NCBI RefSeq assembly: GCF_009674685.1
Contig: NZ_WKJI01000003.1
Span: 434,001-498,000 of the forward strand
DNA length: 64,000 nucleotides
Reading direction: 5' to 3'
DNA from: Pedobacter puniceum
Lineage (GTDB): Bacteria > Bacteroidota > Bacteroidia > Sphingobacteriales > Sphingobacteriaceae
A program made the position numbers and the translations under genes. The notes beneath the pieces are model-generated. The model made no database searches and was not told the origin of the DNA. It saw only the letters and a list, made by a program, of their open reading frames with translations. How positions within the stretch are numbered: the stretch's first letter is position 1; each line of letters begins with the position of its first letter. This document shows, piece by piece, positions 6,844 to 16,533 of the stretch.

Positions 6844-8829
6844 ATGGATGCAGAGGCGGCAATGTCTTTAAAAGGTATTTATTGTAATTCTTTAACCCAA
6901 TACTCCAGATTTAATACGCTAGAAGTTTATATAGGAAATGTTCCTATGGGGGCAAATCATCCTATCAGGTTACAGTCTATGACTACTACTGATACGATGG
7001 ATACCGAAGGTTCTATAGCGCAAAGCATCAGGATGATTGATGCTGGTTGTGAGTATGTAAGAATTACAGCACCCTCTATAAAAGAAGCACAAAACCTAGC
7101 AGAAATAAGAAAAGGTTTACATGAAAAAGGATACCACGCACCATTAGTTGCCGATATACATTTTACCCCTAATGCAGCAGAACTTGCGGCAAAAATTGTA
7201 GAAAAAGTAAGGGTAAACCCAGGTAATTATGCCGATAAAAAGAAATTTGAAGAGCTTAATTATACGCCAGAAGCTTACGAGGCAGAACTACAACGTATAA
7301 AGAAAAAATTTGCGCCGTTAGTACAAATCTGTAAAGAACATGGTACAGCTATGCGTATTGGTACTAACCATGGCTCGCTATCAGACCGTATCATGAGCTG
7401 GTATGGCGATACCCCAAAGGGGATGGTAGAGTCGGCAATGGAATTTATTCGTATTTGCCACGAGTTAGATTACCATCAGTTGGTCATCTCCATGAAATCT
7501 AGTAACCCGCAGGTTATGGTACAAGCTTACCGTTTATTGGTAGCAACTATGGTAAAAGAGGGGATGAATTATCCTTTACACTTAGGCGTTACAGAAGCTG
7601 GTGATGGTGAAGATGGCCGAATAAAGTCTGCTGTGGGTATTGGTACTTTGTTAGAAGATGGTTTGGGCGATACCATTAGAGTTTCTTTAACAGAAGAACC
7701 AGAGTTTGAAATACCAGTTGCCAGAGTGTTAGCCCAACGTTATGAGGAGCGTAAACATCAGCAAACGCAATTAAAAAATGCTGATGATGTTGAACTTCCT
7801 GAATATTTTTCTCCTTTCGAGTATAATAAGCGTCCTTCTGCAGAGTTAAATACTTTTATCGGCGGACATCAAGTTCCACGAGTTATTTTAGATATTTCTG
7901 ATAAAAACCTAAAAGATCCTTTTGTATTGGCTGATGCTGGATATATCTATTCGGCAGCTTTAGATAAATACAACATGGGCGATCAGTCCATTGATTTTGC
8001 CTATATGGGTAATCAGCTACCTTCTTTTAGTTTTCCAGGGAATTTAAAACAACTTTTTGATTATCCTACTTGGCAGCAATTGAAAAATAAAACCAATTGC
8101 CATCCGCTATTTAGCCTAACAGAATATATAAGCGCAACAGAAAGAGATACTGCGCTTAATCTAGTGAAAATTAAACGTGAGGATTTAGATACAGACGCTT
8201 TCGCTGATATTCCTTTCGATAAAACATTAGTTTTTGTATTAGAAACCCATGAAACTCATGGTATGGCAGACCAAAGAGCGTTTTTCTTTAAACTAGCCCA
8301 AGCAGGTATAGATACGCCAGTTATTATCAAAAGAAGTTATCAATTTGATGATGAAAATCAAGAAGATATAGCTTTAAAAGCTCAGCTTTATGCAGCTACA
8401 GATCTAGGTGCTTTGTTGTTAGATGGCTTTGGCGATGGCGTTTGGATAGATGCCCCACAGCTGTCATCAAAATTTATTGTATCTACCTCTTTTGGGATTT
8501 TGCAGGCAACACGTAGCCGTATCTCTAAAACAGAGTATATTTCTTGCCCTTCTTGCGGACGTACTCTGTTTGATTTACAAGAAACCACTCAAATGATACG
8601 CAGCCGTACCGATCATTTAAAAGGAATAAAGATTGGTATTATGGGCTGTATAGTTAATGGTCCTGGTGAAATGGCCGATGCCGATTATGGCTATGTAGGA
8701 ACTGGTCCGGGTAAGATAACCTTGTATCGTGGAAAAGAAGTTATCCAGAAAAATGTTAATACAGAAAATGCCCTGGATGAATTGATAGAAATCATCAGGG
8801 CAGACGGTAATTGGGTAGAGAAAGAATAA
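6844..8829 (+). CDS. ispG: 4-hydroxy-3-methylbut-2-en-1-yl diphosphate synthase (long form)
   Basis: IspG (GcpE) is the sixth enzyme of the MEP isoprenoid pathway; it reduces methylerythritol cyclodiphosphate with a 4Fe-4S cluster. The TIM-barrel N-terminal part shows PIRLQSMTTTDTMDTE and VADIHFTPNAAELAA. The C-terminal cluster domain has ISCPSCGRTLFDLQ and KIGIMGCIVNGPGEMADADYGYVG, with the three cluster cysteines. At 661 residues it is the long form of plants and Bacteroidota, with a central insertion of about 270 residues (roughly 300-570). ATG 6844 is used; ATG 6862 is equally possible. It stands alone, with a terminator before it and a convergent gene after it. Confidence 0.93.
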   Translation: MDAEAAMSLKGIYCNSLTQYSRFNTLEVYIGNVPMGANHPIRLQSMTTTDTMDTEGSIAQSIRMIDAGCEYVRITAPSIKEAQNLAEIRKGLHEKGYHAPLVADIHFTPNAAELAAKIVEKVRVNPGNYADKKKFEELNYTPEAYEAELQRIKKKFAPLVQICKEHGTAMRIGTNHGSLSDRIMSWYGDTPKGMVESAMEFIRICHELDYHQLVISMKSSNPQVMVQAYRLLVATMVKEGMNYPLHLGVTEAGDGEDGRIKSAVGIGTLLEDGLGDTIRVSLTEEPEFEIPVARVLAQRYEERKHQQTQLKNADDVELPEYFSPFEYNKRPSAELNTFIGGHQVPRVILDISDKNLKDPFVLADAGYIYSAALDKYNMGDQSIDFAYMGNQLPSFSFPGNLKQLFDYPTWQQLKNKTNCHPLFSLTEYISATERDTALNLVKIKREDLDTDAFADIPFDKTLVFVLETHETHGMADQRAFFFKLAQAGIDTPVIIKRSYQFDDENQEDIALKAQLYAATDLGALLLDGFGDGVWIDAPQLSSKFIVSTSFGILQATRSRISKTEYISCPSCGRTLFDLQETTQMIRSRTDHLKGIKIGIMGCIVNGPGEMADADYGYVGTGPGKITLYRGKEVIQKNVNTENALDELIEIIRADGNWVEKE

Positions 8830-8832
8830 AGC

Positions 8833-9141
8833 TTATTTAGCTTTTAACGCTGTTATAACTAAGTTTTTATCTGATATAACTTTTTCTGTTTCAATAGCTT
8901 TTTCAAGAACTTGATTTAGCGCAAGTTTTACTTTTTTCCTTTCAATATTTAGTCTTTTATTGGTGATAACTTCACTATAAATAAGTTCTTGCTTATCGTT
9001 ATAAAACATAACGGTTGAGTTTTTTGGAGTTTTGATATTGGAAACAACTACCCAATTTCCCTCTTTGATAACTTTTTTTTCTTGTGCTATCATGTTAAAG
9101 CCATAAAAGGCAAGTACTACAGTAATGATTAATGTTTTCAT
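8833..9141 (-). CDS. Small secreted hypothetical protein
   Basis: A 102-residue protein with an N-terminal signal peptide (MKTLIITVVLAFYGFNMIAQ, cleavage after AQ likely). The mature part is Lys-rich: WVVVSNIKTPKNSTVMFYN, then a helical KKVKLALNQVLEKAIETEK. No known domain was recognised. It converges on ispG with a 3-base gap. Similar small periplasmic proteins are common beside unrelated genes in Bacteroidota; function unknown. Confidence 0.65.
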   Translation of the reverse strand: MKTLIITVVLAFYGFNMIAQEKKVIKEGNWVVVSNIKTPKNSTVMFYNDKQELIYSEVITNKRLNIERKKVKLALNQVLEKAIETEKVISDKNLVITALKAK

Positions 9142-9363
9142 GTTGTTTGAGTTTTAATGAGCTCAAAATTGTAGAAGCATAGTTATTTATTATATCTCTG
9201 ATGCTGAAAGACCATGTTAAGAGTTTACAAATCTTTAAAAGGCGTTTAAACGGTCTTTATGGATGAAATTTGGATATATAACTTGCAATAGCTGCTATTA
9301 GTCGATAAACTAAAGCTGTTTGTCTATTATTCAAGATTTTTATGAAAGTCTTCTTTATTTTAG

Positions 9364-10467
9364 ATGATGCTTCAAGAGGTTTATTCTTTTCAAAAAATCA
9401 GTTATAAGCGAGTCCTGATTCACATCTTATTTTGGCTATTGGTACTTGCTGCACTTATTTTAATATACGGTATAAATAAGCCCAGTTATTTCATGTCTTT
9501 CAGAAATAACCTGTTTTATATGCCTGTACATCTTGTTTACTTTTATAGTCTGGCTTATTATTTTATACCCAAATTCTTATTAAAGGGCAGGTATATTGTA
9601 TTTGCATTTTTGGTGATGTTCTTAGCAATTTCCTTAGCTTTTTTAACGCGTATTATAGACATATTTATTGTAGACCCTTATATAGATAAAGTTTTAAAAG
9701 CTATGGGTATGCAGGATGAATGGATGAAAATACAAGGAAGCTTTTGGGAGCAATTTACCAATCCTTATTATCTTGTTAATGCTATAAAAGGCTCTAACCT
9801 TATCGTTTGGATTGCCATTGCTATTAAGTTATTTAAGTTATGGTATGAGCGTAGGCAAGCAGCCTTACAAGCCGAACTTAATTTTTTAAAAGCTCAAGTG
9901 CATCCACATTTTTTGTTTAATACTTTAAATAACCTGTATGCGCTAACGCTTAATCAATCGCCCAAAGCACCCAATATTGTTTTAGGTTTAGCAGAAATAT
10001 TAAGATATATGCTTTATGAATGCGATAAAGAATATATTTCTTTAAAGAAGGATTTAGAAATTTTAGAAAGTTATATCGCTTTAGAAAAACTTAGGTATGA
10101 AGACCGTTTAGAGTTAAATTTTAGTATCAGTGGGCAAGTTCAAGAGCAGCTGATAGCGCCCTTATTATTAATCCCCTTGGTAGAAAATGCCTTTAAGCAT
10201 GGTGTTAGCGAACAAGTAGGTGAGTCGTGGATAAAGATGGATTTAAGCATCCAAAATCAAAAGCTAAAATTTAAAATAGCTAATAGTAAACCGCAAACCA
10301 TCTCAAACGATAGGCATATTGGTAATATTGGTCTAAGTAATGTTAAAAAGAGGTTAATGCTAATTTATCCCGATACACATGAACTCAAAATAAAAGAAGA
10401 TGAAGATATGTTTTTAATTGTTTTAGATATTGATTTAAGCAGAGGTAATAGCAATCATGAAAATTAA
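9364..10467 (+). CDS. LytS/YpdA-type sensor histidine kinase
   Basis: A 367-residue inner-membrane kinase. Four hydrophobic segments (about residues 17-38, 48-68, 77-97 and 138-158) precede the HisKA_7 domain with the phosphoacceptor motif QVHPHFLFNTLNNLYAL (His around 180-182), and a HATPase region with LIPLVENAFKHGV and NIGLSNVKKRL. No periplasmic sensor domain is present, so the signal is probably membrane-borne or internal. It overlaps the response regulator by 11 bases, a standard two-component operon. The 222 bases upstream show no clear promoter box. Confidence 0.9.
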   Translation: MMLQEVYSFQKISYKRVLIHILFWLLVLAALILIYGINKPSYFMSFRNNLFYMPVHLVYFYSLAYYFIPKFLLKGRYIVFAFLVMFLAISLAFLTRIIDIFIVDPYIDKVLKAMGMQDEWMKIQGSFWEQFTNPYYLVNAIKGSNLIVWIAIAIKLFKLWYERRQAALQAELNFLKAQVHPHFLFNTLNNLYALTLNQSPKAPNIVLGLAEILRYMLYECDKEYISLKKDLEILESYIALEKLRYEDRLELNFSISGQVQEQLIAPLLLIPLVENAFKHGVSEQVGESWIKMDLSIQNQKLKFKIANSKPQTISNDRHIGNIGLSNVKKRLMLIYPDTHELKIKEDEDMFLIVLDIDLSRGNSNHEN

Positions 10468-11176
10468 AGTTTTAATTGTTGATGATGAACCTCATGCGAT
10501 AGAGGTGATAGAAAATTACCTGAGTAATTTTTCAGAGGTAGAAATTGTAGCTACCTGCAACGATGGTATTTCGGCTTTTAAAGTATTGCAGCAAAAACCA
10601 GTTGATTTAATGTTTTTGGATATACAGATGCCTGGCATTAAAGGAACTGATTTGGTAAAAAGCCTCAAGAAGCAGCCTTGTATTATTTTTACAACCGCTT
10701 TTGCAGAATATGCGGTTGAGGGGTTTGAGTTAGAAGCTGTAGATTACTTAATTAAACCCATCTCTTTTGATAGGTTTTTAAGAGCTATGGATAAAGTGCT
10801 ACGCCATTTTGGGGCGCAACAACAAATCGTATTTAGTCAGCAATCTACTTTGGTAGAAAAAGATACTTTTTTATATCTAAAAGTAGACCGTAAAATGATG
10901 AAAATTGCCATCAAAGATATTTTATGGATAGAGAGTCAGAAAGATTATATAAAAGTTGTTTTACAGCATAAAGAGCTAGTTTCTAAACAAAAAATTAGTT
11001 TAATAGAAGAGCTATTACCCGAAGATGAGTTTCTAAGGATTCATCGCTCTTTTATTGTTTCTATATCAAAAATTGATAGTTATTATGCTTATGCTGTTGA
11101 AATCAATAATAAAGAGCTTCCAATTGGTAGAAATTATAAAGCCGAAACTCAAAAAAAATTGAAGATGATTTATTAA
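10457..11176 (+). CDS. LytTR-family response regulator
   Basis: A 239-residue regulator. The receiver domain (1-120) has the acidic pair DDEP near the start, phosphoacceptor Asp in LMFLDIQMPGIKG and the conserved Lys in YLIKPI. The LytTR DNA-binding domain (about 140-239) shows KIAIKDILWIESQKDYIKV and FLRIHRSFIVSISKI. It is the partner of the overlapping kinase. LytTR regulators bind paired direct repeats; targets are not evident here. Its stop overlaps the convergent hydrolase stop by 4 bases. Confidence 0.92.
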   Translation: MKIKVLIVDDEPHAIEVIENYLSNFSEVEIVATCNDGISAFKVLQQKPVDLMFLDIQMPGIKGTDLVKSLKKQPCIIFTTAFAEYAVEGFELEAVDYLIKPISFDRFLRAMDKVLRHFGAQQQIVFSQQSTLVEKDTFLYLKVDRKMMKIAIKDILWIESQKDYIKVVLQHKELVSKQKISLIEELLPEDEFLRIHRSFIVSISKIDSYYAYAVEINNKELPIGRNYKAETQKKLKMIY

Positions 11177-11988
11177 GATTTTATGAAGGCAATGCTAGCA
11201 TCGCAAACTTGTTTTAATTGTTCTGGTAGTTGATTTTCTTTATAAGGATGACTAGCTCCGAAAACATGATTAGCTTTGTCTATCTCTATAAAATCAGCCT
11301 TCGGATAAAGTTTTAAGAAGTTTTGTGCTACACTTAACGGAACATTAATATCATCATTACCATGAATAATAAGCCAAGGTTTTTTAATATTTTCTGCAGC
11401 AGTTTTGATGTTTAGTTTATCAGCATTTTGTTCAACATCCTTTAAAAGAGATAAGTTTAAAGGCATATATTCTTTAGTACGGGCGTTAAAAACTTCAATT
11501 TTGCCTTTTTCTCGCCATTCTGCCTCTTGCTCTTTTTTCCATAAGCTGCTAAAACTATCAATAGCGGCCCAAGTAATTAATTTATTTATGGTTTTATTTG
11601 TTGCAGTTGTTAAAATACTAATACCACCACCACGGCTATGCCCAATTAAAGTGAGTTCAGCATCAGGAAATTTTTGTTTTGTATACGATAAGACTAGGTC
11701 TAAATCAAAAAGCTCAAAGCTGGGCGTATTAGCAGCAAAAAGGTTTAAATCGTTTACATCAATTGGGTTTTCTGGATTTACGCCGCTATGAGAAAAATTA
11801 AATTTAACATAATGAATATCATACGAAGCAAAATATCTAGCTACCATATTATGTGTACCCCAGTCTTTAAATCCCTTAAAACCATGTACAAAAATGGCAA
11901 CCTGTTGGCTAGGTTTTGCACTGTAAGTTATATCTCCTATTATTGTATGTTGATTACTTCCTGTAAGAGAAAATATTTCTTGTTTCAT
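11173..11988 (-). CDS. Alpha/beta-hydrolase (dienelactone hydrolase-like)
   Basis: A 271-residue cytoplasmic alpha/beta-hydrolase without a signal peptide. It has the oxyanion segment FVHGFKGFKDWGTHN, nucleophile elbow GHSRGGG, acidic residue region HGNDDINVP and catalytic His in KANHVFGASHPY. Substrate is unknown; the fold covers esterases and peptidases. ATG 11988 is preferred to the GTG at 11991. It is divergent from the lacI gene with about 100 bases between. Confidence 0.82.
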   Translation of the reverse strand: MKQEIFSLTGSNQHTIIGDITYSAKPSQQVAIFVHGFKGFKDWGTHNMVARYFASYDIHYVKFNFSHSGVNPENPIDVNDLNLFAANTPSFELFDLDLVLSYTKQKFPDAELTLIGHSRGGGISILTTATNKTINKLITWAAIDSFSSLWKKEQEAEWREKGKIEVFNARTKEYMPLNLSLLKDVEQNADKLNIKTAAENIKKPWLIIHGNDDINVPLSVAQNFLKLYPKADFIEIDKANHVFGASHPYKENQLPEQLKQVCDASIAFIKS

Positions 11989-12089
11989 CACGGTAAAATT
12001 AAAAGATTAATATTGTTGAATGTTGCTTAATTTCAAATAATATACAAATCACACAAAATTGCTAGTTTTAAACTATATATTATAAAATT

Positions 12090-13100
12090 ATGGATGCTAT
12101 TAATATCAAACAGTTAGCTGCCAAACTAAATTTATCTACTTCCACAGTTTCTAGAGCATTTAGAGGGCATAGTGATATTAATAAAGAAACCAAAGAGCGT
12201 ATTCTCGCTATGGCCAAAGAGCTTAATTATCAGCCTAACCATTTGGCTAGTAATATGCGAGAGAAAAGAAGCAAAACCATTGCCGTTATTGTTCCAGAGA
12301 TTGCTAATAACTTCTTCTCACAAGTAATTAGAGGTATAGAAGGGGTGGCTAGAGAGAAAGATTATCATGTTTTAATTTACGTTACCGATGATAATTACGA
12401 AAAAGAAGTAGCTTACATTACGCACCTCAACAGCGGTAGGGCAGATGGTGTCATCATGTCTGTTTCTGGCGAAGCTAATGATCATCAATACCTAAAAAAG
12501 CTAAAAAGCAAAAGAATGCCTTTGGTCTTCTTTGATAGGGTTTATGAGGATATTGATACCGCAAAAATCACCACTAATGATTATGAAAGTAGTTTTGATG
12601 CTACTGAACATTTGATAAAAGCCGGCTGCAAAAAAATAGCCTATTTAGTTGTAAATAAGAATCTATCTATTGGTAAAACACGTATGAACGGCTATATAGA
12701 TGCTTTAAAGAAGCATGGTTTGCCTTACGTAGATGAATACGTGATAGATTGCAGTAACGATTACGAAGCCAATAGTCTTATTTTAAAGGAAGCTTTTAAA
12801 ATTTTAAAGCCTGATGGCGTTTTTGCTTCTGTAGAAAGGTTAGCATTTTCTACCTATTACGTTTCTTATGAATTAGGAATTAAAATCCCGGAAGATTTAA
12901 AAGTCATCAGTTTTTCTAGTTTAGAGATTGCTCCACTATTAAATCCATCCTTGTCCACCATTACTCAACCTGCATTTGATATGGGTGTAAAGTCGGCTAA
13001 AATCTTATTTAGAGCGATGGAATCTGGCGGAGATTTTTCAGAATCAGATAACTTGATTCTCAACTCAAAGTTAATACAGCGACGCTCTAGCGGAGGTTAG
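12090..13100 (+). CDS. LacI-family regulator of the starch locus
   Basis: A 336-residue LacI/GalR regulator. The N-terminal helix-turn-helix is INIKQLAAKLNLSTSTVSRAF, followed by the hinge helix NYQPNHLASNMREKRS and a periplasmic-binding-protein-like sensor domain (KTIAVIVPEIANNFFSQVIRG...). It lies directly upstream of the susC operon on the same strand, and a 34-bp perfect palindrome is between them, so it most likely controls that operon in response to a maltodextrin-derived sugar. Bacteroides uses SusR for starch; a LacI-type regulator in this role is common in other Bacteroidota families. Confidence 0.9.
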   Translation: MDAINIKQLAAKLNLSTSTVSRAFRGHSDINKETKERILAMAKELNYQPNHLASNMREKRSKTIAVIVPEIANNFFSQVIRGIEGVAREKDYHVLIYVTDDNYEKEVAYITHLNSGRADGVIMSVSGEANDHQYLKKLKSKRMPLVFFDRVYEDIDTAKITTNDYESSFDATEHLIKAGCKKIAYLVVNKNLSIGKTRMNGYIDALKKHGLPYVDEYVIDCSNDYEANSLILKEAFKILKPDGVFASVERLAFSTYYVSYELGIKIPEDLKVISFSSLEIAPLLNPSLSTITQPAFDMGVKSAKILFRAMESGGDFSESDNLILNSKLIQRRSSGG

Positions 13101-13232
13101 TAAATCTTAAAAAATTCTCACAAAAATCACTAGAAATTTCAGTCAATTTAAGAGGCGAAAAAATTAAATTTTTTTAAACAAATTGTAAAATCAGGAAGAA
13201 TTTTGGCTCGAGTAACATAAAAGTTATTCACA

Positions 13233-13266
13233 TTTTCGGGAACGATACCGGTATCGTTCCCGAAAA
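13233..13266. promoter_or_regulatory. 34-bp perfect palindrome, candidate LacI-family operator
   Basis: Each 17-base arm (TTTTCGGGAACGATACC and its complement) matches perfectly without a loop. The centre ACCGGT contains the CpG step typical of LacI-family operators, into which the hinge helices insert. It is far longer than chance allows. The only LacI-type gene in the window is 130 bases upstream. It could also form a hairpin, but there is no T-run long enough for a normal terminator. Confidence 0.7.
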
Positions 13267-13285
13267 ATTAGTCAAAATTATACTG

Positions 13286-13306
13286 TGTAATAAATACAAT
13301 AAGTTA
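13286..13306 (+). promoter_or_regulatory. Weak match to the pfkA/BadF shared site
   Basis: TGTA-ATAAA-TACAATAAGTTA has the same spacing as the sites at 43825 and 45551 (TGTA-N5-TACACTAAGT), with one mismatch in the core. It lies 20 bases downstream of the palindrome. It may link susC to the NUDIX regulator, or be a chance AT-rich match. Confidence 0.3.
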
Positions 13307-13522
13307 GTAATTTGTTTTATGTAAATTATTGTTAATCAGTTGATTGTGTTTATATAATACCTTGTGTTTATGCGTCAAAATACACTTTGATTTTTTAGAA
13401 AATAGATGTGGAATATTTTTTTTATTTAAAATTTTGTTTTTTAGAACATAAGAGTAACTTAGTTCTTGTCAGACAAAGACAATTTGTAAACCAATTTATA
13501 ATACCAAAATAAACTAATCAAA

Positions 13523-16510
13523 ATGAAACTCTATTACTTAAAAAAGTGTGGTCTTTTGATGTTACTTTTAATCCTGAACGTTGTAGTTGTAAAAGCTCAG
13601 AGCGGAAGTATTTCAGGTAAAATCATTGACGAAGCTAACCAGCCTTTGCCAGGGGCTGCTGTGTTTATCGATGGAACATCTTTAGGCACTCAGACTGATG
13701 TAAACGGTAACTACAAAATTTCTGGAATTAAATCCGGGAACGTTTCCGTAACTGTGAGGTTTGTTGGATATGTAGAACAAAAGAAACAAGTTACCATATC
13801 TACAACACCACTGGTTCTTAATTTTTCGTTGGTTCCCGAAAATAAAAGTCTAAATGAGGTGGTTGTTATTGGTTACGGTTCTGTAGCTAAAAAAGACTTA
13901 ACTGGTGCCGTAACAGCTGTTAGCTCTAAAGATTTCCAAAGAGGAAACATTGTATCTCCAGAGCAGTTAATTGCTGGTAAGGTATCTGGGGTTCAAATAA
14001 CATCAAATAGTGGTGCTCCAGGTAGTGGTAGTACTATTCGTATTCGTGGCGGAGCTTCTTTAAATGCTTCTAACGATCCTCTTATTGTTATTGATGGTGT
14101 ACCTGTTTCTGTTGGTGCTATTTCTGGTGCGGCTAATCCTTTAAGCTTAATCAACCCAAATGATATTGAAACTTTTACAGTATTAAAGGATGCATCAGCA
14201 ACAGCTATTTATGGTTCAAGAGCGTCAAATGGAGTAATTTTAATTACCACCAAAAAAGGTTCTTCTGGCAAACCAGTTGTAAGCTTTAACTCTCAACTTT
14301 CAGCATCTACATTGGGTAGTCAGATTGATGTATTATCTGCACAAGAGTTAAGAGATTATGTAACTAATAATCCAAGAGCAACTGCTCAATATATTGGTTA
14401 TTTAGGCGAATCTAATACCAATTGGCAAAATGAAATCTATCAAACAGCCACTAACTCTGATAATAATTTAAGTATTTCTGGGGCTGTTAAAAATATTCCT
14501 TACCGTGTTGCGGTAGGTTATTTAGACCAAAGAGGGGTTTTATTGAGAGATAAATTAAATCGTACCTCTGGTTCTTTAAGTGTTACACCTAAATTTTTTG
14601 ATAATCATCTGAAGGTAGATGTAAACGTTAAAGGTTCTTTATCAAAATCAAGGTTTGCTAACCAAGGGGCTATTGGTGCGGCTTTACAGTTTGATCCAAC
14701 GCAACCGGTTTATGAAGAAAACATCTTTGGTGGTTTCTTTGAGTATGCTAATGGTAGCGGTGCTAATGCTGTTCCTAATCCAAACGCTCCGAGAAATCCA
14801 ATGGGTTTAATCATGCAGCGTGAGGATAATAGCGAAGTAAACAGAAGCTTAGGAAATATCCAATTAGATTACATGTTCCATTTCTTACCAGAGTTACATG
14901 CTAATTTAAATTTGGGTTACGATGTTGCTAAAGGTACAGGAAGTACTTTTGTACCAGAATTTGCAGCACAAAGTTTTAGTACAAGAGGCTCAAGAACGCA
15001 ATATCTACAAGAAATTAACAATAAAATAGGCGAGTTTTATCTTAACTATAATAAAAATCTACGCTCTTTAAATAGCAATATTAACGTAACTGCGGGTTAT
15101 GGTTACTACGATAATCGTACAACTAATTTTAATTATCCTAATTTAAGGGCAAACGGTGATGTTATTCCGGGTACTGAACCTACTTTCCCTTTTGATATTC
15201 CTAGAAATAATCTACAATCGTACTACGGACGTATGATTTATACTTTAAGCGATAAGTATATTGTATCAGCCTCTATACGTACAGATGGTTCTTCAAGATT
15301 TAGCGAAGATGTAAGATGGGGTGTTTTCCCTTCAGCATCTTTCACCTGGAGAGCAAAATCCGAATCTTTCTTACAAAATGTTCAGAGTTTATCTGATCTT
15401 AAATTACGCGTAAGTTACGGTATTACAGGTCAGCAAGATGGTATCAGTAACTTTTCTTACCTGCCAAACTACGCTGTAAGTCAGAATGATTCTCAGTACC
15501 AATTTGGTAACCAGTTCTTTAACTTATTTGTGCCTATTGCTTACGATAGCAATATCAAATGGGAAGAAACAGAAACATACAATGCAGGTATAGATTATGG
15601 TTTCTTAAATAACCGTATCAATGGTAGTATTGATGTTTATTTCAAAAAAACCAAAGATTTATTAGCAAACGTTCCTATCCCGGTAGGTAGTAACTTCAAT
15701 AACTTCTTATTAACCAATATTGGTAACGTAGAAAATAGAGGTTTGGAGTTTAATATCTCTGCAGACGCTATCAAAACCAAAGATTTTAACTGGAATTTAG
15801 GCTTCAACTTAACTTTAAACAGAAGCAGAATTACCAACCTTACTTTGGTGCCAGATCCTAATTTTAATATTTTGGTTGGAGGATTTTCTGGTGGAACCGG
15901 CGGTACTATCCAAACGCATTCTGTAGGATTTGAGCCATTCTCTTTCTATGTATATAAACAAGTTTATGATACCAATGGAAAACCATTAGAAGGTGTTTAT
16001 GAAGATTTAAATAACGATGGTGTCATTAGTGAAGCAGGCGATCTATATCGTTATAAATCACCAGCGCCAGATGCTCTTTTAGGTTTCTCTACACAGTTAA
16101 ACTATAAAAAATGGAGTTTTAGTACTGTATTAAGAGCCAATTTTGGTAATTATATGTACAACAACGTAGCTTCTAACTTTGGGGTAGAGCGTAACATCTT
16201 AAACCCGAGTGGTTATGTTGCAAATGCTACTTCAGAAATATTTAGAAGTCAGTTTATCAATAACCAATACTTATCAGATTACTACATAGAGAATGCTTCT
16301 TTCTTAAGAATGGATAATATTGGTTTAGGTTATAACCTAGGCAGGTTATCTAAAGCAAGTAGCGCTAACCTTCGCTTAAATTTAAATTGCCAAAACGTAT
16401 TTGTAATTAGCAATTACAGCGGTTTAGACCCAGAAATTGGTAATGGTATTGATTTTAGTTTATACCCAAGACCAAGAACTTTCTCTTTGGGTTTAAATCT
16501 TGATTTTTAA
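13523..16510 (+). CDS. susC: SusC-like TonB-dependent outer-membrane transporter
   Basis: A 995-residue outer-membrane transporter for starch oligosaccharides. It has a signal peptide ending at VVKAQ, a carboxypeptidase-regulatory-like domain (SGKIIDEANQPLPGAAVF), the SusC-type TonB box and plug (NEVVVIGYGSVAKKDLTGAV; GVQITSNSGAPGSGSTIRIRG; PLIVIDGVP) and a 22-strand barrel to the terminal Phe. Length is normal. It forms a lidded complex with the SusD protein 23 bases downstream. Substrate is inferred from the GH13, GH31 and GH65 neighbours. Confidence 0.95.
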   Translation: MKLYYLKKCGLLMLLLILNVVVVKAQSGSISGKIIDEANQPLPGAAVFIDGTSLGTQTDVNGNYKISGIKSGNVSVTVRFVGYVEQKKQVTISTTPLVLNFSLVPENKSLNEVVVIGYGSVAKKDLTGAVTAVSSKDFQRGNIVSPEQLIAGKVSGVQITSNSGAPGSGSTIRIRGGASLNASNDPLIVIDGVPVSVGAISGAANPLSLINPNDIETFTVLKDASATAIYGSRASNGVILITTKKGSSGKPVVSFNSQLSASTLGSQIDVLSAQELRDYVTNNPRATAQYIGYLGESNTNWQNEIYQTATNSDNNLSISGAVKNIPYRVAVGYLDQRGVLLRDKLNRTSGSLSVTPKFFDNHLKVDVNVKGSLSKSRFANQGAIGAALQFDPTQPVYEENIFGGFFEYANGSGANAVPNPNAPRNPMGLIMQREDNSEVNRSLGNIQLDYMFHFLPELHANLNLGYDVAKGTGSTFVPEFAAQSFSTRGSRTQYLQEINNKIGEFYLNYNKNLRSLNSNINVTAGYGYYDNRTTNFNYPNLRANGDVIPGTEPTFPFDIPRNNLQSYYGRMIYTLSDKYIVSASIRTDGSSRFSEDVRWGVFPSASFTWRAKSESFLQNVQSLSDLKLRVSYGITGQQDGISNFSYLPNYAVSQNDSQYQFGNQFFNLFVPIAYDSNIKWEETETYNAGIDYGFLNNRINGSIDVYFKKTKDLLANVPIPVGSNFNNFLLTNIGNVENRGLEFNISADAIKTKDFNWNLGFNLTLNRSRITNLTLVPDPNFNILVGGFSGGTGGTIQTHSVGFEPFSFYVYKQVYDTNGKPLEGVYEDLNNDGVISEAGDLYRYKSPAPDALLGFSTQLNYKKWSFSTVLRANFGNYMYNNVASNFGVERNILNPSGYVANATSEIFRSQFINNQYLSDYYIENASFLRMDNIGLGYNLGRLSKASSANLRLNLNCQNVFVISNYSGLDPEIGNGIDFSLYPRPRTFSLGLNLDF

Positions 16511-16533
16511 TTCACCTTCTAATAAAATAGAAA

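Larger units (their letters stand above)
13101..13522. other. Regulatory gap between lacI and susC
   Basis: A 422-base AT-rich non-coding region. It holds the perfect palindrome at 13233-13266, a match to the TGTA-N5-TACA site at 13286-13306, and a TAACTTAGT half-site at 13455. No exact TAnnTTTG box was found at a usable distance from susC, so the promoter may depend on an activator or use a variant box. The long leader suggests post-transcriptional control is possible. Confidence 0.6.
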
